A stretch of DNA of 64,000 nt from Ignatzschineria cameli (GTDB lineage Bacteria; Pseudomonadota; Gammaproteobacteria; Cardiobacteriales; Wohlfahrtiimonadaceae). A model generated the notes under the pieces. It was not told the origin of the DNA and made no database searches. It saw only the letters and a program-made list of their open reading frames with translations. The translations under genes were made by a program, and so were the position numbers. Below, one piece after another: positions 1-8,637 of the stretch (positions are counted from its first letter, which is position 1; each line of letters starts with the position of its first letter). The DNA is taken from NCBI RefSeq assembly GCF_003121895.1, contig NZ_QEWW01000001.1:62001-126000 (forward strand). The letters are read 5' to 3'.

Positions 1-228
1 CCTGATTTAGAAGATTATTTAGGGGAAATTCGCGGAAGTTTAGTCCCATATGAAGATACTGCGGCAGGACCTTTAGTTAAAACATCTAAAAAAGTTTTAT
101 ATTGGATTAGTAATCTTAATAAGTGGGATAAGTTTTATCAGGACAAAAGAAAAGAGTTTATTAATACTTATATGCCTTTAGAAGATGGGAAGGCAAGTCA
201 ACGTTTTGTTGATGAAGTATTTAAGTAA
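1..228 (+). CDS. CDP-glycerol glycerophosphotransferase-like protein, C-terminal end (partial)
   Basis: Open from the window edge to a TAA stop, giving 75 residues of a C-terminus. The sequence PDLEDYLGEIRG, the AGP-containing stretch after it and the following WDKFYQ segment resemble the end of TagB/TagF-type CDP-glycerol:polyol-phosphate glycerophosphotransferases. Those enzymes build glycerol- or ribitol-phosphate backbones of teichoic acids and of some Gram-negative capsules. Very AT-rich like the next three genes, so it fits a serotype-specific capsule block. Only the tail is visible, so the family call rests on this short match. Confidence 0.6.
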   Translation, partial: PDLEDYLGEIRGSLVPYEDTAAGPLVKTSKKVLYWISNLNKWDKFYQDKRKEFINTYMPLEDGKASQRFVDEVFK

Positions 229-283
229 TATGTATAGCATATAATACTTTAAATTATTAAGTGGCCTTATAGGGAAATATTTT

Positions 284-1579
284 ATGAAGGAAAAAACGAT
301 ATTAATGAATAGTTTTGAAATTAAATACGTTTTTAAAGAAGCAAGGTATGATACTGACCACTTAATAGTTGTTTTCAGTGGCTTTGGAGGAAAATCTCAA
401 TTTACGTATGATTTTAAAAATTCATTAGAAACTAATAGAGCTAACATTTTATGGATCAAAGATGATTTTGTTGATGGTGTTAATGCCAGTTATTACCTTG
501 ATTCAATAAAAAATGGAGTTAAGGGGAGTGCATTAGAAGAAGCTTTGTATACTTTTATTATTAGCGTATTAGAAAAGTATTCTTTAGATAAAGATCAGTG
601 CACTCTTTTAGGATGTTCTAAAGGTGGTACTAGTGCTCTTTATTATGGGCTTAAGTATAATTTTAAAAATATTATTGTTTCGGCTCCAACTATTAGATTG
701 GGCTCCTTTTTAGTAGGAAAAGCTCCTAAAGGAGCGAAGCCTAGAGAAAATGCACAGTTTTTGCTAGAAGATTTGAATAAAATAGAAAATATTGATCTTT
801 TTGATGATCTTATATTGGAATGTATCAAGTCTGATAAGAAATATAATAAAAATATATATTTTATCGCATCAAAAATAGATCCTAAGTTTAAGTCTCAGAT
901 AGAACCGTATCTTCATATGTTCTTAAAGTATGAAAATTTTAATTATATTGAAACGGTATCAAAGTTGGTTAGAACTCATGCTGATGTTACGTTCCATAAT
1001 GCTCCTTTAATTTTAAGTATATTGGGATCTCTCTCTTTTAATTTACCACCGATATATAATCGTACTATTATAGGGACGGCTGATTTTGATGGAAAAATAA
1101 GAGTAAAAAGAGAGTCTTCAAATGCCCCTGTTTTTCAATTGAAAGAGTTGCAATTGAAAGGTGAAAAGTTTTTTTTAGAAGGAGTTTATTTTTTACGAGA
1201 TATTGAGTTAAAAGAATATAGTGATGTTAAGTATACTCTAATATTAGAATCAGATTATAACGAGTATGCTCTACCTCTTGCTATAGGGAATAAACCAGAG
1301 TTATCAAAAAATTATTATAAAAACTATTTCGTGAATTATGATAAAGGATATTTTACAACTCCTAAATATGGGGGGATTAATTTAGATAATATTGAGTGTG
1401 GTGTCTATTCTCTTAAAGTTATTATAAAAACGAAGACAAAAAGTGATTTAGTTAAGCTGAATGACACTCATATTGTTGTTAAAAGTACTCCGAATGAAAT
1501 CGAAGTGAAAGATAAAGTTTATCGTTTAAAATTCCAGGAAGAGTTAATAGTACTAGAGGTTAAAGAAAAAGAATCTTAA
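284..1579 (+). CDS. Alpha/beta-hydrolase-like capsule gene (Asp2/XcbB-like)
   Basis: 431 aa, cytoplasmic (no signal peptide). Residues about 27-40 (HLIVVFSGFGGK) form the first hydrolase strand and oxyanion loop. The nucleophile elbow GCSKGG lies near residue 110, with S the likely catalytic serine, and RTHADVTFHNAP near residue 230 could supply the histidine. The C-terminal half (about 270-430) is beta-rich and may be an accessory domain. Similar hydrolase-like proteins occur in Gram-positive accessory Sec (Asp2) and capsule loci, where they are thought to add or remove acyl groups on glycans. It starts 55 nt after the glycerophosphotransferase-like gene in the same direction. The exact substrate cannot be read from the sequence. 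Confidence 0.5.
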   Translation: MKEKTILMNSFEIKYVFKEARYDTDHLIVVFSGFGGKSQFTYDFKNSLETNRANILWIKDDFVDGVNASYYLDSIKNGVKGSALEEALYTFIISVLEKYSLDKDQCTLLGCSKGGTSALYYGLKYNFKNIIVSAPTIRLGSFLVGKAPKGAKPRENAQFLLEDLNKIENIDLFDDLILECIKSDKKYNKNIYFIASKIDPKFKSQIEPYLHMFLKYENFNYIETVSKLVRTHADVTFHNAPLILSILGSLSFNLPPIYNRTIIGTADFDGKIRVKRESSNAPVFQLKELQLKGEKFFLEGVYFLRDIELKEYSDVKYTLILESDYNEYALPLAIGNKPELSKNYYKNYFVNYDKGYFTTPKYGGINLDNIECGVYSLKVIIKTKTKSDLVKLNDTHIVVKSTPNEIEVKDKVYRLKFQEELIVLEVKEKES

Positions 1580-1644
1580 GCGTGATTTTTTGAGTTTATG
1601 ATTTGTAGAATTTAATATTTATGATTTACAGGAGTGGGGTTGCA

Positions 1645-2572
1645 ATGAAAATAGAAATAAATATAGATGAAAGTACTTTATCTACATTATTTAAAGAAAA
1701 AACACGTAAGGAAAAACCGATATCTTTTTCTAAAAGCCTTGATTTAATGTGGGATCATGACAAAAGATGCATAAGATTAAAAAAGGAAAGAAGTTCAACT
1801 TTTAATCTAGATAATAAACTCGTAGGGTATTGTTTTGCACAGAAGTGTGGTTTTGTTACGCCTAAAATCTACCAAGTAGGTATTCCTTTAAGTGAAGTGA
1901 ATTTCCGAAATGGGGTAGTAGTGAAACCTATGTATGAAAGCTCTGCTAGAGGTGTTGTAATTGTTTATTCAGAAGATAATATCGTTTATTTAAATAAAAA
2001 TGAAAAATATAGTAGCATTTCTGAAGTTAAGACTTACTTAAAAAAGCTTATTAAATAATGAAACGGTAAAACAAGATGTTTGGATGGTAGAAGAGTTATT
2101 GGTTGGAGAGAGCTCAATAGCGAGGGATATTAAATGTTACTCTTTCTATGGCGAGGTAGGACTTATATTAGAAACAAAACGGATGCCCCAAATTGAGCGG
2201 TGTTGGTATGATGCAGATCTCAATTATGTTGATATTGGTAAGTACTCAAATAGACTTTTTAAAGGCAGTAGAGATGATTTGCTAGAATTAATAAAAGTAG
2301 CTAATAAACTGAGTTCAGAGTTACCTTCTCCGTTTGTAAGAATAGATTTTTTATATTGTAATGGGCAATTTTATGTTGGAGAGTTTACCCCGTTACCAGG
2401 ATCTTTTTGGATTATTAATCAAGAGTGGGATGAGAAATTAGGGGTTCTATTTGGACAAGCATCTGTTCGTTTAGCTCACGATATATCTTTAGGTAAAATA
2501 TTTAATAATTATTTAGCAACACCTAAAACTGAAGCTTTAGCAATGGATTTAATAAAAAGTCAAATTGATTAA
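1645..2572 (+). pseudogene. TupA-like ATP-grasp ligase, split by a frameshift
   Basis: Two adjacent reading frames (to 2058, and 2084-2572) form one ATP-grasp protein of about 308 aa. The first half carries the nucleotide-binding strand VVVKPMYESSARGV. The second carries MVEELLVGESSI, a DIKCYSFYGEV strand and the acidic metal site FVRIDFLYCNGQFYVGEFTPLPG. The frames join if one base is removed from the A6 run at 2040-2045: the second frame is then open upstream as KSLLNNETVKQDVWMVEE. A shift into the other alternative frame meets a stop at once, so this is not a classical -1 slippery site. The start is taken at ATG 1645, which follows AGGAGTGG. TupA-like proteins attach amino acids or peptides to cell-surface polysaccharides. 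It could be a sequencing error, phase variation or a true mutation. Confidence 0.7.
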
Positions 2573-2720
2573 TTTTTTATGAGTTTTGTTGAGGTTTTTA
2601 GTCTTTAAAATAATGCGTAATTTTACGAGTTTATTAAAAAAATACCTCTTCTGATAGAATAATTTAAATAAAATTTAATATTCTATTGCTCCTGTATCTT
2701 TATAGAAATGGTAACCTATA

Positions 2721-4943
2721 ATGTTTTTATCTTTAAAGAATAAAAAGAACTTGTTTAAATCTGATTTATTTATTCAAGGAATAAGTGATGAAACGATAAA
2801 TATGATGAGTTTGCAGGATAAAGAAAGCTCTCTCGTTCTTAGTCGAATCTTTAGACGAACAGTGAATGATAACTATACTATTTTTAGTGATCTCAATTTC
2901 CCACACATTCAGCGCAGAAGATTTATGCGTTCAAATAAAGAGGGGGCGGAAAGATTTATTAATATTTTATTTGATCAGGGTCACAGAGTATTAATAACAC
3001 CTCATCATAATTTATCCTTAACCCAAAAGGTTATTGATAATCTCGAAGAATTTTCATTATATTGGGAAAGATATACGAAATTTCATGAAGCAATTACTAT
3101 AGAGGTATATCAAGATGGTGATCCTTTTGTTTTATTCATTAAAGATGGGAACCTATTAGGGGTATACTGTATCGTACCTGCATTTGTAATTGGCGACGGA
3201 GAGTCAACAATACAAGAGTTAATAGTAGCTTTAAAAGATAGAAGAAGTAAAAATGTGCTTTATCAGCAGTATAAATTAGAGAAAATTGATAATACTCTTA
3301 ATATGGAACATATTCCTATTAAGGGGGAAGTTGTTCAATTAAAACTAAGTCGCCAGATTAAATATGGAGCTCAGTATCTTAGTATTACTGATTTGATTCA
3401 AGACCAATATGATTCTCTAATTAAAGACGTTAATAAAATAGTTGATAAAAAATACTTTTTAGTTTTAAGTTGTTTTAGTAAAAATATTTTAGCTGGTGTT
3501 CATGATAAGACATTGGTTATAGATAATATAAAGCAAGGTGCAAATATTTATCGTCACTTTTTAGCAGAAGCTAGGTTTAATATCTCATCGATTATAAAGG
3601 ATAATTTTATCTCAAATGCTTTTGATAAAGAGATATATAAAAAGGCGAAAATATATAAAAATAGCCATTTTACTCGAGTATCTCAATTAATTATCTTAAA
3701 AGAAGCTGCTTATCAGTTAGGCTTAAAGTCAAGAGTTCTAGATACAAGAACCTTATTGATAGAGGATCCTCTTAATGATACTAGGTGTCTTTTTTGGGGA
3801 GGAATGTCCCAGTTTACAACTCTACAAGCGCGACAACTTGCGGATAATAAACATTTGACAAAGATGCTATTAGATGAGTATGGAATAAGAGTTCCAAAAG
3901 GTAGGCTCTTTAAGATAGGGGAGTATGACAAAGCTAGTCAATATATTTCTAACTTTAATGGTAGTGCTTTTATTGTTAAGCCTCTCAATTTAATGGGTGG
4001 TAGGGGAGTTTCGACTGATATTTTTGACCATAATCAACTATTAATGGCCTGGCAAAGATGCGAGCAACTAAAATGTTCAAACATTATAGTGGAAGAACAG
4101 ATACTCGGAGATGATTATCGTGTTCTTGTTGTGAAAAACAAGGTTTATGCTGTGGCTAGGCGTATTGCGCCCTATGTTATTGGGAATGGAAGGGATAACA
4201 TTAGAGAACTCGTTGAGTTAAAGAATATAGAAAGAAGAAAAAATAAGTATTTGAGGAACTCTCCAGTAGTTATTAGTAGCTACGTTGAACAATATTTATC
4301 ACAACAAGGCATAAACCTTAACACTGTACCAGAAAAGGGACAGAGGGTTAATTTATCAAAAGTTTCTAATGCTGGAAGTGGTGGTGAGATTGTTGATTGC
4401 TCGGATAACGTTCATATAGATTGGATCCCGATAGCAGTTAAGATACGGGAGTTAATGGCTAATGCATATCATGTAGGGATTGACTTTTTGATGGAGGATA
4501 TTTCTAAGTCACCTAGTGATCAAAAATGGGGAGTTATAGAGGTTAATACAAATCCAGATTTTGCGGTTCATCTATTTCCAAGCGAGGGGATGCCACGAAA
4601 TGTTGGTAAGCCTTTTTTAGAAGAAATTTTTTCCCCATCTCCACAAAATAAATTTGTTTATAGACTTAAAATTTTAGGAAAAGTTCAAGGAGTTGGGTAT
4701 AGAAAATGGTTTAAACAGGTTTGTGAGTTTAGATCTGTTTTCGGTTATATTAAAAACACCTCATCGGCGGATATCGTGGATGCTCTTATAGTAGGTTATA
4801 AAAATAATTTAGATGAGACTGTTGAGCTCAGTTATAGAGGTCCTAAAAATGCTGATGTAAGACAAGTGATAGTGGATGACTTAACTGATAATATTGAAGA
4901 ATATAGATCATTACAATCTTTTGAAATTAAAGTAACGGATTAA
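2721..4943 (+). CDS. Tandem ATP-grasp protein fused to acylphosphatase
   Basis: 740 aa. The C-terminal ATP-grasp domain (about 370-640) has AFIVKPLNLMGGRGVS, the DDYRVLVVKNKVYAVARR strand and the metal-binding VIEVNTNPDF, as in cyanophycin synthetase and the GshB-like part of GshF. The N-terminal half repeats the same pattern: DPFVLFIKDGNLLGVY and FVIGDGESTIQEL match VIGNGRDNIREL, and KGEVVQLKLSRQIKYGA matches KGQRVNLSKVSNAGSG. It looks like a degenerate second ATP-grasp unit. Residues about 645-738 are an acylphosphatase domain with GKVQGVGYRKWF and the Asn site GYIKNTSSAD. A peptide-bond-forming ligase modifying a capsule precursor is plausible. ATG 2721 has a weak ribosome-binding site. 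A 148-nt AT-rich spacer precedes it. Confidence 0.65.
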   Translation: MFLSLKNKKNLFKSDLFIQGISDETINMMSLQDKESSLVLSRIFRRTVNDNYTIFSDLNFPHIQRRRFMRSNKEGAERFINILFDQGHRVLITPHHNLSLTQKVIDNLEEFSLYWERYTKFHEAITIEVYQDGDPFVLFIKDGNLLGVYCIVPAFVIGDGESTIQELIVALKDRRSKNVLYQQYKLEKIDNTLNMEHIPIKGEVVQLKLSRQIKYGAQYLSITDLIQDQYDSLIKDVNKIVDKKYFLVLSCFSKNILAGVHDKTLVIDNIKQGANIYRHFLAEARFNISSIIKDNFISNAFDKEIYKKAKIYKNSHFTRVSQLIILKEAAYQLGLKSRVLDTRTLLIEDPLNDTRCLFWGGMSQFTTLQARQLADNKHLTKMLLDEYGIRVPKGRLFKIGEYDKASQYISNFNGSAFIVKPLNLMGGRGVSTDIFDHNQLLMAWQRCEQLKCSNIIVEEQILGDDYRVLVVKNKVYAVARRIAPYVIGNGRDNIRELVELKNIERRKNKYLRNSPVVISSYVEQYLSQQGINLNTVPEKGQRVNLSKVSNAGSGGEIVDCSDNVHIDWIPIAVKIRELMANAYHVGIDFLMEDISKSPSDQKWGVIEVNTNPDFAVHLFPSEGMPRNVGKPFLEEIFSPSPQNKFVYRLKILGKVQGVGYRKWFKQVCEFRSVFGYIKNTSSADIVDALIVGYKNNLDETVELSYRGPKNADVRQVIVDDLTDNIEEYRSLQSFEIKVTD

Positions 4944-5021
4944 AGAGAAATATAGGTATTTACTTATGAAGGATTGTTGATAATTTTTATAACTCGTTAA
5001 AGTTATCTATTTTGGTTCCAC

Positions 5022-5034
5022 AAAGTGCTATAAT
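5022..5034 (+). promoter_or_regulatory. Extended -10 promoter of kpsC
   Basis: AAAGTGCTATAAT contains a perfect TATAAT (5029-5034) preceded by TG one base upstream. This is an extended -10 element; no good -35 is seen. The identical element is kept in the duplicated copy (TATAAT at 11241-11246), where the duplication begins just upstream of it. Confidence 0.6.
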
Positions 5035-5079
5035 TTCGTCCTTAATTTAATTCTTAGGGTGGAAATATAGCGCTTTTTT

Positions 5080-5117
5080 ATTGGGATAAGTGTTATCTTG
5101 GTGAGCTGTTTCCCAAT
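5080..5117 (+). promoter_or_regulatory. Leader hairpin in the kpsC 5' untranslated region
   Basis: ATTGGGA (5080-5086) pairs with TCCCAAT (5111-5117), with an inner GATAA/TTATC pairing. It lies between the promoter and the AAGGA ribosome-binding site of kpsC. The stem is preserved in the second copy near 11293-11330, which differs by a few bases in the loop. Function unknown. Confidence 0.4.
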
Positions 5118-5140
5118 TAGGATGAAGGACATTATTTAGC

Positions 5141-7201
5141 ATGATCATTACCACTTCTTCAGGCTTAAAACGAAAGCGTGCGCTGTTGGACGCATTACTT
5201 GATACGACGATGGGTGATATCGTTGTCGGCTGGGGCAATAAGGCGAATACGGAGAAGGCGCGGAGGTATGCTGAAAAGCATCGGCTTCCTTATCTTACGC
5301 TTGAAGATGGCTTCCTTCGCTCTATGGGGTTAGGGGTGAGTGGTGATGCGCCGTTATCGATTGTGGTGGATGATTTGGGGATCTATTATGATGCTGCTAA
5401 GCCCTCTCGACTAGAGACACTTATTTTAGCGCAGGAGGATCTGCTCCCACGATTGCCGGAAGGGGAGCGAGCGCTTCGGCTGGTGATTGAGCATCAATTG
5501 ACAAAATATAACCATCTTCCTGCCACTTGGCCGGCACATCTTCCTTTTGATGCCGGGAAAAAGCAGGTTTTGGTGATTGATCAAACCTTTGGGGATCTCT
5601 CGTTACAATATGGTGGCGTCACGCCGGAGACTTTTCAGGAGATGTTAAGCGCGGCTAAGGCGGAGAATCCCGATGCGGTAATCTGGGTGAAGATTCATCC
5701 CGATGTCTTAGCGGGGAAGAAGCAGGGGCATTTTACGGCGATGATGCCGGAATTACAGGCGGATATTCAGGTGCGATTATTGGCGGAGGATCTTCATCCC
5801 CACGCTCTGCTGGCGCGGATGGATCGCGTCTATGTGGCAACTTCGCAGATGGGGTTTGAGGCTTTGATGCTCGGCAAAGAGGTGATCACTTTTGGGCTAC
5901 CTTGGTATGCTGGTTGGGGCTTAACGGAAGATCGGCATCCGCAGGTTCAAATGCCGGCGTTCAAATCCCGCCGCCGGCACGCAACACTTCTTGAGCTCTT
6001 TACCGCGAGTTACTTGCAATATTGCCGTTATCTTAACCCGTACACCGGCAAGCGTGGGACGATCTTTGATGTGATCGATTATCTGATCATGATGAAACGA
6101 AGGGAAGCGCTTCTCGCTGGGGAGATTTGGGTCGTTGGGCTCTCTTTTTGGAAGCGGCAGATTATTCGCCCCTTTATTCAGAGCTATCGTAATCAGCTTC
6201 GCTATTTCCGAACGGAGAAGGCATTACGGGAGGCGTATGCAGCGTTGCCGGAATCGGCGCGGAGCAATATTCGCCTCTTAATTTGGGGAAAGCAATTTCC
6301 CGATTTAGTCAGCTGGGCAGAGCAGGAGGAGATCGCCATTTTACGGATGGAAGATGGCTTTATCCGCTCTGTGGGATTAGGCTCCAATCTGGTGCCACCG
6401 CGCTCTTTAGTGCTCGATGATCGGGGGATCTATTTTGATGCATCGCAACCTTCACGCTTAGAAGCGCTCTTAACGCATACAACATTTTCCGCAGAACTTT
6501 TAGCAGAAGCCGAGGCGCTACAACGGGATCTTGTCGCCTTTAAGGTGGGGAAATATAATGTGGGAGATCGCACAGCGCAGATTCCAAGGATCAAGAATCG
6601 CCCCATTCTCCTTGTGCCGGGGCAGGTGGAAGATGATGCCTCCATTCAAACCGGGACGCGCGATATCAATACCAATTTAGGGCTGCTCCAAGCCGTTCGC
6701 CGGCAAAATCCCGAAAGCTATATTGTCTATAAACCGCATCCCGATGTGGTGAGCGGAAATCGCCTTGGCCACGTGGATGAAGCGCTTGCCCGGCAATATG
6801 CCGATCTTGTGATGGCAGAGGGGGATATCATTGCCATGATCGAGCAGTGTGATGAGCTCCATACCATGACCTCGCTCTCCGGCTTTGAGGCGCTCCTTCG
6901 CGGGAAGAAGGTAGTCTGCTACGGCATCCCTTTCTATGCCAATTGGGGCCTTACGGAAGATCACTATACCTTAACCGGCAGAAGAGGACGGAAGCTCACC
7001 CTTTCGGAACTGATCGCCGGCACCTTGATTCTCTACCCCACATATCTCGATATCGACACCGGTAAAATCACCAATGCTACTGCTACATTGCAAGCACTCG
7101 TCAAAGAGCGCGAAGCGCAAGGGCAGACAAAACTGAAAACCACCTATCTTGAGCGAAAGTGGCAGCAGCTAAAGGGATTATGGCGAGTGATGGGGTGGTA
7201 G
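5141..7201 (+). CDS. kpsC: Capsular polysaccharide beta-Kdo transferase KpsC
   Basis: 686 aa, the usual KpsC length. It has two homologous Kdo-transferase modules: [12 protein letters not shown] with [16 protein letters not shown] in the first (about 45-90), and MEDGFIRSVGLG with DDRGIYFDASQPSRLE in the second (about 405-440). Each module has a later KIHPDV/KPHPDV signature and a GFEALMLGKEV/GFEALLRGKKV segment. KpsC, with KpsS, builds the poly-Kdo linker on lyso-phosphatidylglycerol that marks group 2/3 capsules for ABC export, and acts at the inner face of the cytoplasmic membrane. The gene is distinctly more GC-rich than the capsule genes upstream and the defence genes downstream. No kpsS is in the window. 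Parts of kpsC are duplicated at four other places. Confidence 0.95.
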   Translation: MIITTSSGLKRKRALLDALLDTTMGDIVVGWGNKANTEKARRYAEKHRLPYLTLEDGFLRSMGLGVSGDAPLSIVVDDLGIYYDAAKPSRLETLILAQEDLLPRLPEGERALRLVIEHQLTKYNHLPATWPAHLPFDAGKKQVLVIDQTFGDLSLQYGGVTPETFQEMLSAAKAENPDAVIWVKIHPDVLAGKKQGHFTAMMPELQADIQVRLLAEDLHPHALLARMDRVYVATSQMGFEALMLGKEVITFGLPWYAGWGLTEDRHPQVQMPAFKSRRRHATLLELFTASYLQYCRYLNPYTGKRGTIFDVIDYLIMMKRREALLAGEIWVVGLSFWKRQIIRPFIQSYRNQLRYFRTEKALREAYAALPESARSNIRLLIWGKQFPDLVSWAEQEEIAILRMEDGFIRSVGLGSNLVPPRSLVLDDRGIYFDASQPSRLEALLTHTTFSAELLAEAEALQRDLVAFKVGKYNVGDRTAQIPRIKNRPILLVPGQVEDDASIQTGTRDINTNLGLLQAVRRQNPESYIVYKPHPDVVSGNRLGHVDEALARQYADLVMAEGDIIAMIEQCDELHTMTSLSGFEALLRGKKVVCYGIPFYANWGLTEDHYTLTGRRGRKLTLSELIAGTLILYPTYLDIDTGKITNATATLQALVKEREAQGQTKLKTTYLERKWQQLKGLWRVMGW

Positions 7202-7490
7202 GTTAAAGCGTAAATTTATCCTAAAAAGAGACAAGCTAAAATGAGAGATTTCGTCATCCTTATTGAGATGGCGGAAATCATGAAGCGATCAAAACTTACA
7301 GAAACATCAATTGCTAACATTTTAAAGCTTCTTATCATAGTTATATGCAACATCGTTGAAACTTTTTTGACTGGTGCACAAGCATACTATATCATTTGTT
7401 AAACGATGCTTAGGATCCTAATATATTACTTTTAACTGTGTAGGGTATATTTCCTAAGTATTTTCTTTTTAAGAAAAGGTGAGGTTATAT
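7202..7490. other. Spacer after kpsC
   Basis: AT-rich stretch of about 290 nt between the kpsC stop and the next small gene. I see no intact gene and no clear terminator. An AAAGGTGAGG ribosome-binding site for the following gene lies at its end. Confidence 0.5.
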
Positions 7491-7673
7491 ATGAGTAATA
7501 AGAAGGTGCTAAGACCAATCAATAAGGAAGTCGTAAGCTCTAAAGAATTCCTTATTATTCTGGAAAAGGATAGAAATAATATTAAAAAAAGCCGATTCAT
7601 TCCTCCTAAATTAGGTTCTAATGGTGGCTTTGGTTTTTTTGAAGTTGAATATAAACTTTCTCAATTAAGATAA
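7491..7673 (+). CDS. Small protein of unknown function (60 aa)
   Basis: 60 aa from ATG 7491, chosen because AAGGTGAGG sits just upstream; an in-frame start at 7479 would lie across that site. Basic N-terminus, then RFIPPKLGSNGGFGFFEVEY near the C-terminus, a glycine-rich motif that looks conserved rather than random. No membrane segment. It precedes the next gene by 24 nt in the same direction, so the two probably form an operon. Family not recognised. Confidence 0.55.
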   Translation: MSNKKVLRPINKEVVSSKEFLIILEKDRNNIKKSRFIPPKLGSNGGFGFFEVEYKLSQLR

Positions 7674-7697
7674 GTAGGTTGAGGGGCTTTAATAACG

Positions 7698-8111
7698 ATG
7701 AGTAGTATGCAGACTCAAGAAAATTTTCAAAATGATACTTCCTCACAAGAAGCTAATTCTTCTGAACAGGAAGCAATGATGAGTCGTTTACTAGATCTAC
7801 AAGAACGAAATCTTATCCTCCAAGGTAAAGAGCTTGATCTTAAAGAAAAGGATCTGGATAACCAAAAACATCTAGCTGAAAAGAATTTGGATCTATATGC
7901 TAATGATCTTCAATGTCAACGAGCTTACAAATCCAAGTTAGTTATTTTAGGGATTGTTTTTAGTGTGTTTTTTATGATTTTCTTAGCTATCCTAGCTTAC
8001 TGGGGGAAAGACGATATTATAAAAACGATTTTAACTTTCATTTTAGGGGCTCTTTCGGGAGCTGGATTTATAAAAGGGAAGATAGCTTTAAGCAATACCG
8101 ATAAACAGTAA
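7698..8111 (+). CDS. Coiled-coil membrane protein of unknown function
   Basis: 137 aa. Residues about 20-75 are a charged, heptad-like helix (repeated LDL, KEKDLD and EKNLDL units) likely to form a coiled coil. Two hydrophobic segments follow: about 79-97 (KLVILGIVFSVFFMIFLAI) and about 108-123 (ILTFILGALSGAGFIK). The polar N-terminus is rich in Ser, Gln and Glu. Paired with the 60-aa gene upstream and followed by transposon debris, which places it among accessory cassettes. A small soluble partner plus a coiled-coil membrane protein would suit an effector pair, but that is inference. A start at 7707 is also possible. Confidence 0.6.
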   Translation: MSSMQTQENFQNDTSSQEANSSEQEAMMSRLLDLQERNLILQGKELDLKEKDLDNQKHLAEKNLDLYANDLQCQRAYKSKLVILGIVFSVFFMIFLAILAYWGKDDIIKTILTFILGALSGAGFIKGKIALSNTDKQ

Positions 8112-8241
8112 CTCAACAAACCTCTCTCAACAATCTTTATAAAGCATCAAAACGCATTTAAAGCGCATTTAAAGCTCTTTCACTATGAAAAGATCTATCA
8201 TCTCACGTAAGAATTGGCGCTTAAGTGCGATTTTTTGACAT

Positions 8242-8366
8242 CTACTCAAAAGCCGTTTTGTAATATGCTTGGATTACATTTAAAATCTCTTCTTCAGCAA
8301 TCTCATCAATCCCCAAGAATCGCTGTGCATGAATCCCTCTTTCTTCATACCGTAAACTTACCCTTT
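8242..8366 (-). pseudogene. C-terminal remnant of an unidentified gene
   Basis: On the minus strand about 40 codons read coherently to a stop at 8242: ERVSLRYEERGIHAQRFLG, then an acidic helix and AYYKTAFE. The RVS-x(5)-RGI-x(6)-LG spacing is faintly like MobA/MobL relaxase C-termini, but this is too short to call. Its upstream part is replaced by transposase sequence at about 8366. Confidence 0.3.
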
Positions 8367-8460
8367 CAGGTGCGAGAACTGAGTTGGGCTTGGATGTTAA
8401 GTTATAACAAGGAAAGACCTCATGAGTCATTGGGAAATTTATCTCCCAATGAATTTTAAA
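8366..8460 (+). mobile_element. IS3-family transposase remnant (OrfB C-terminus)
   Basis: The reading frame ends in LSWAWMLSYNKERPHESLG and NLSPNEF. This is the DDE transposase C-terminal signature (YNxxRPHxxLG) of IS3-family OrfB proteins. Only about 30 codons survive, joined directly to the unrelated remnant on its left. It differs from the intact IS at 11858, so it comes from another element. Confidence 0.7.
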
Positions 8461-8637
8461 AACAATGAACCGACAAAGTCTCTAGTTATAAACTGTGCGC
8501 TTGACGGTAAGCTTACGTTATAATACGGTAAAACTCCATAAGGATGTTTAATGCCTTATAAAGTTTTAGAAAATTATCTTAATACCGAAATGTAAACGAT
8601 TGGCCAGTTTTTAACACATCGAATTAGACGTCCAATT
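8461..8637. other. Spacer between IS remnant and the SIR2 gene
   Basis: About 180 nt with no recognisable gene. It contains the 3' side of the minus-strand SIR2 gene. No convincing hairpin with a T-run was found. Confidence 0.4.

Noticed and set aside
2036-2060. Programmed -1 frameshift at A AAA AAG in the TupA-like gene
   Set aside because: A -1 shift leads straight to a stop; the continuation needs the other frame, so this is not a dnaX-type slippery site.
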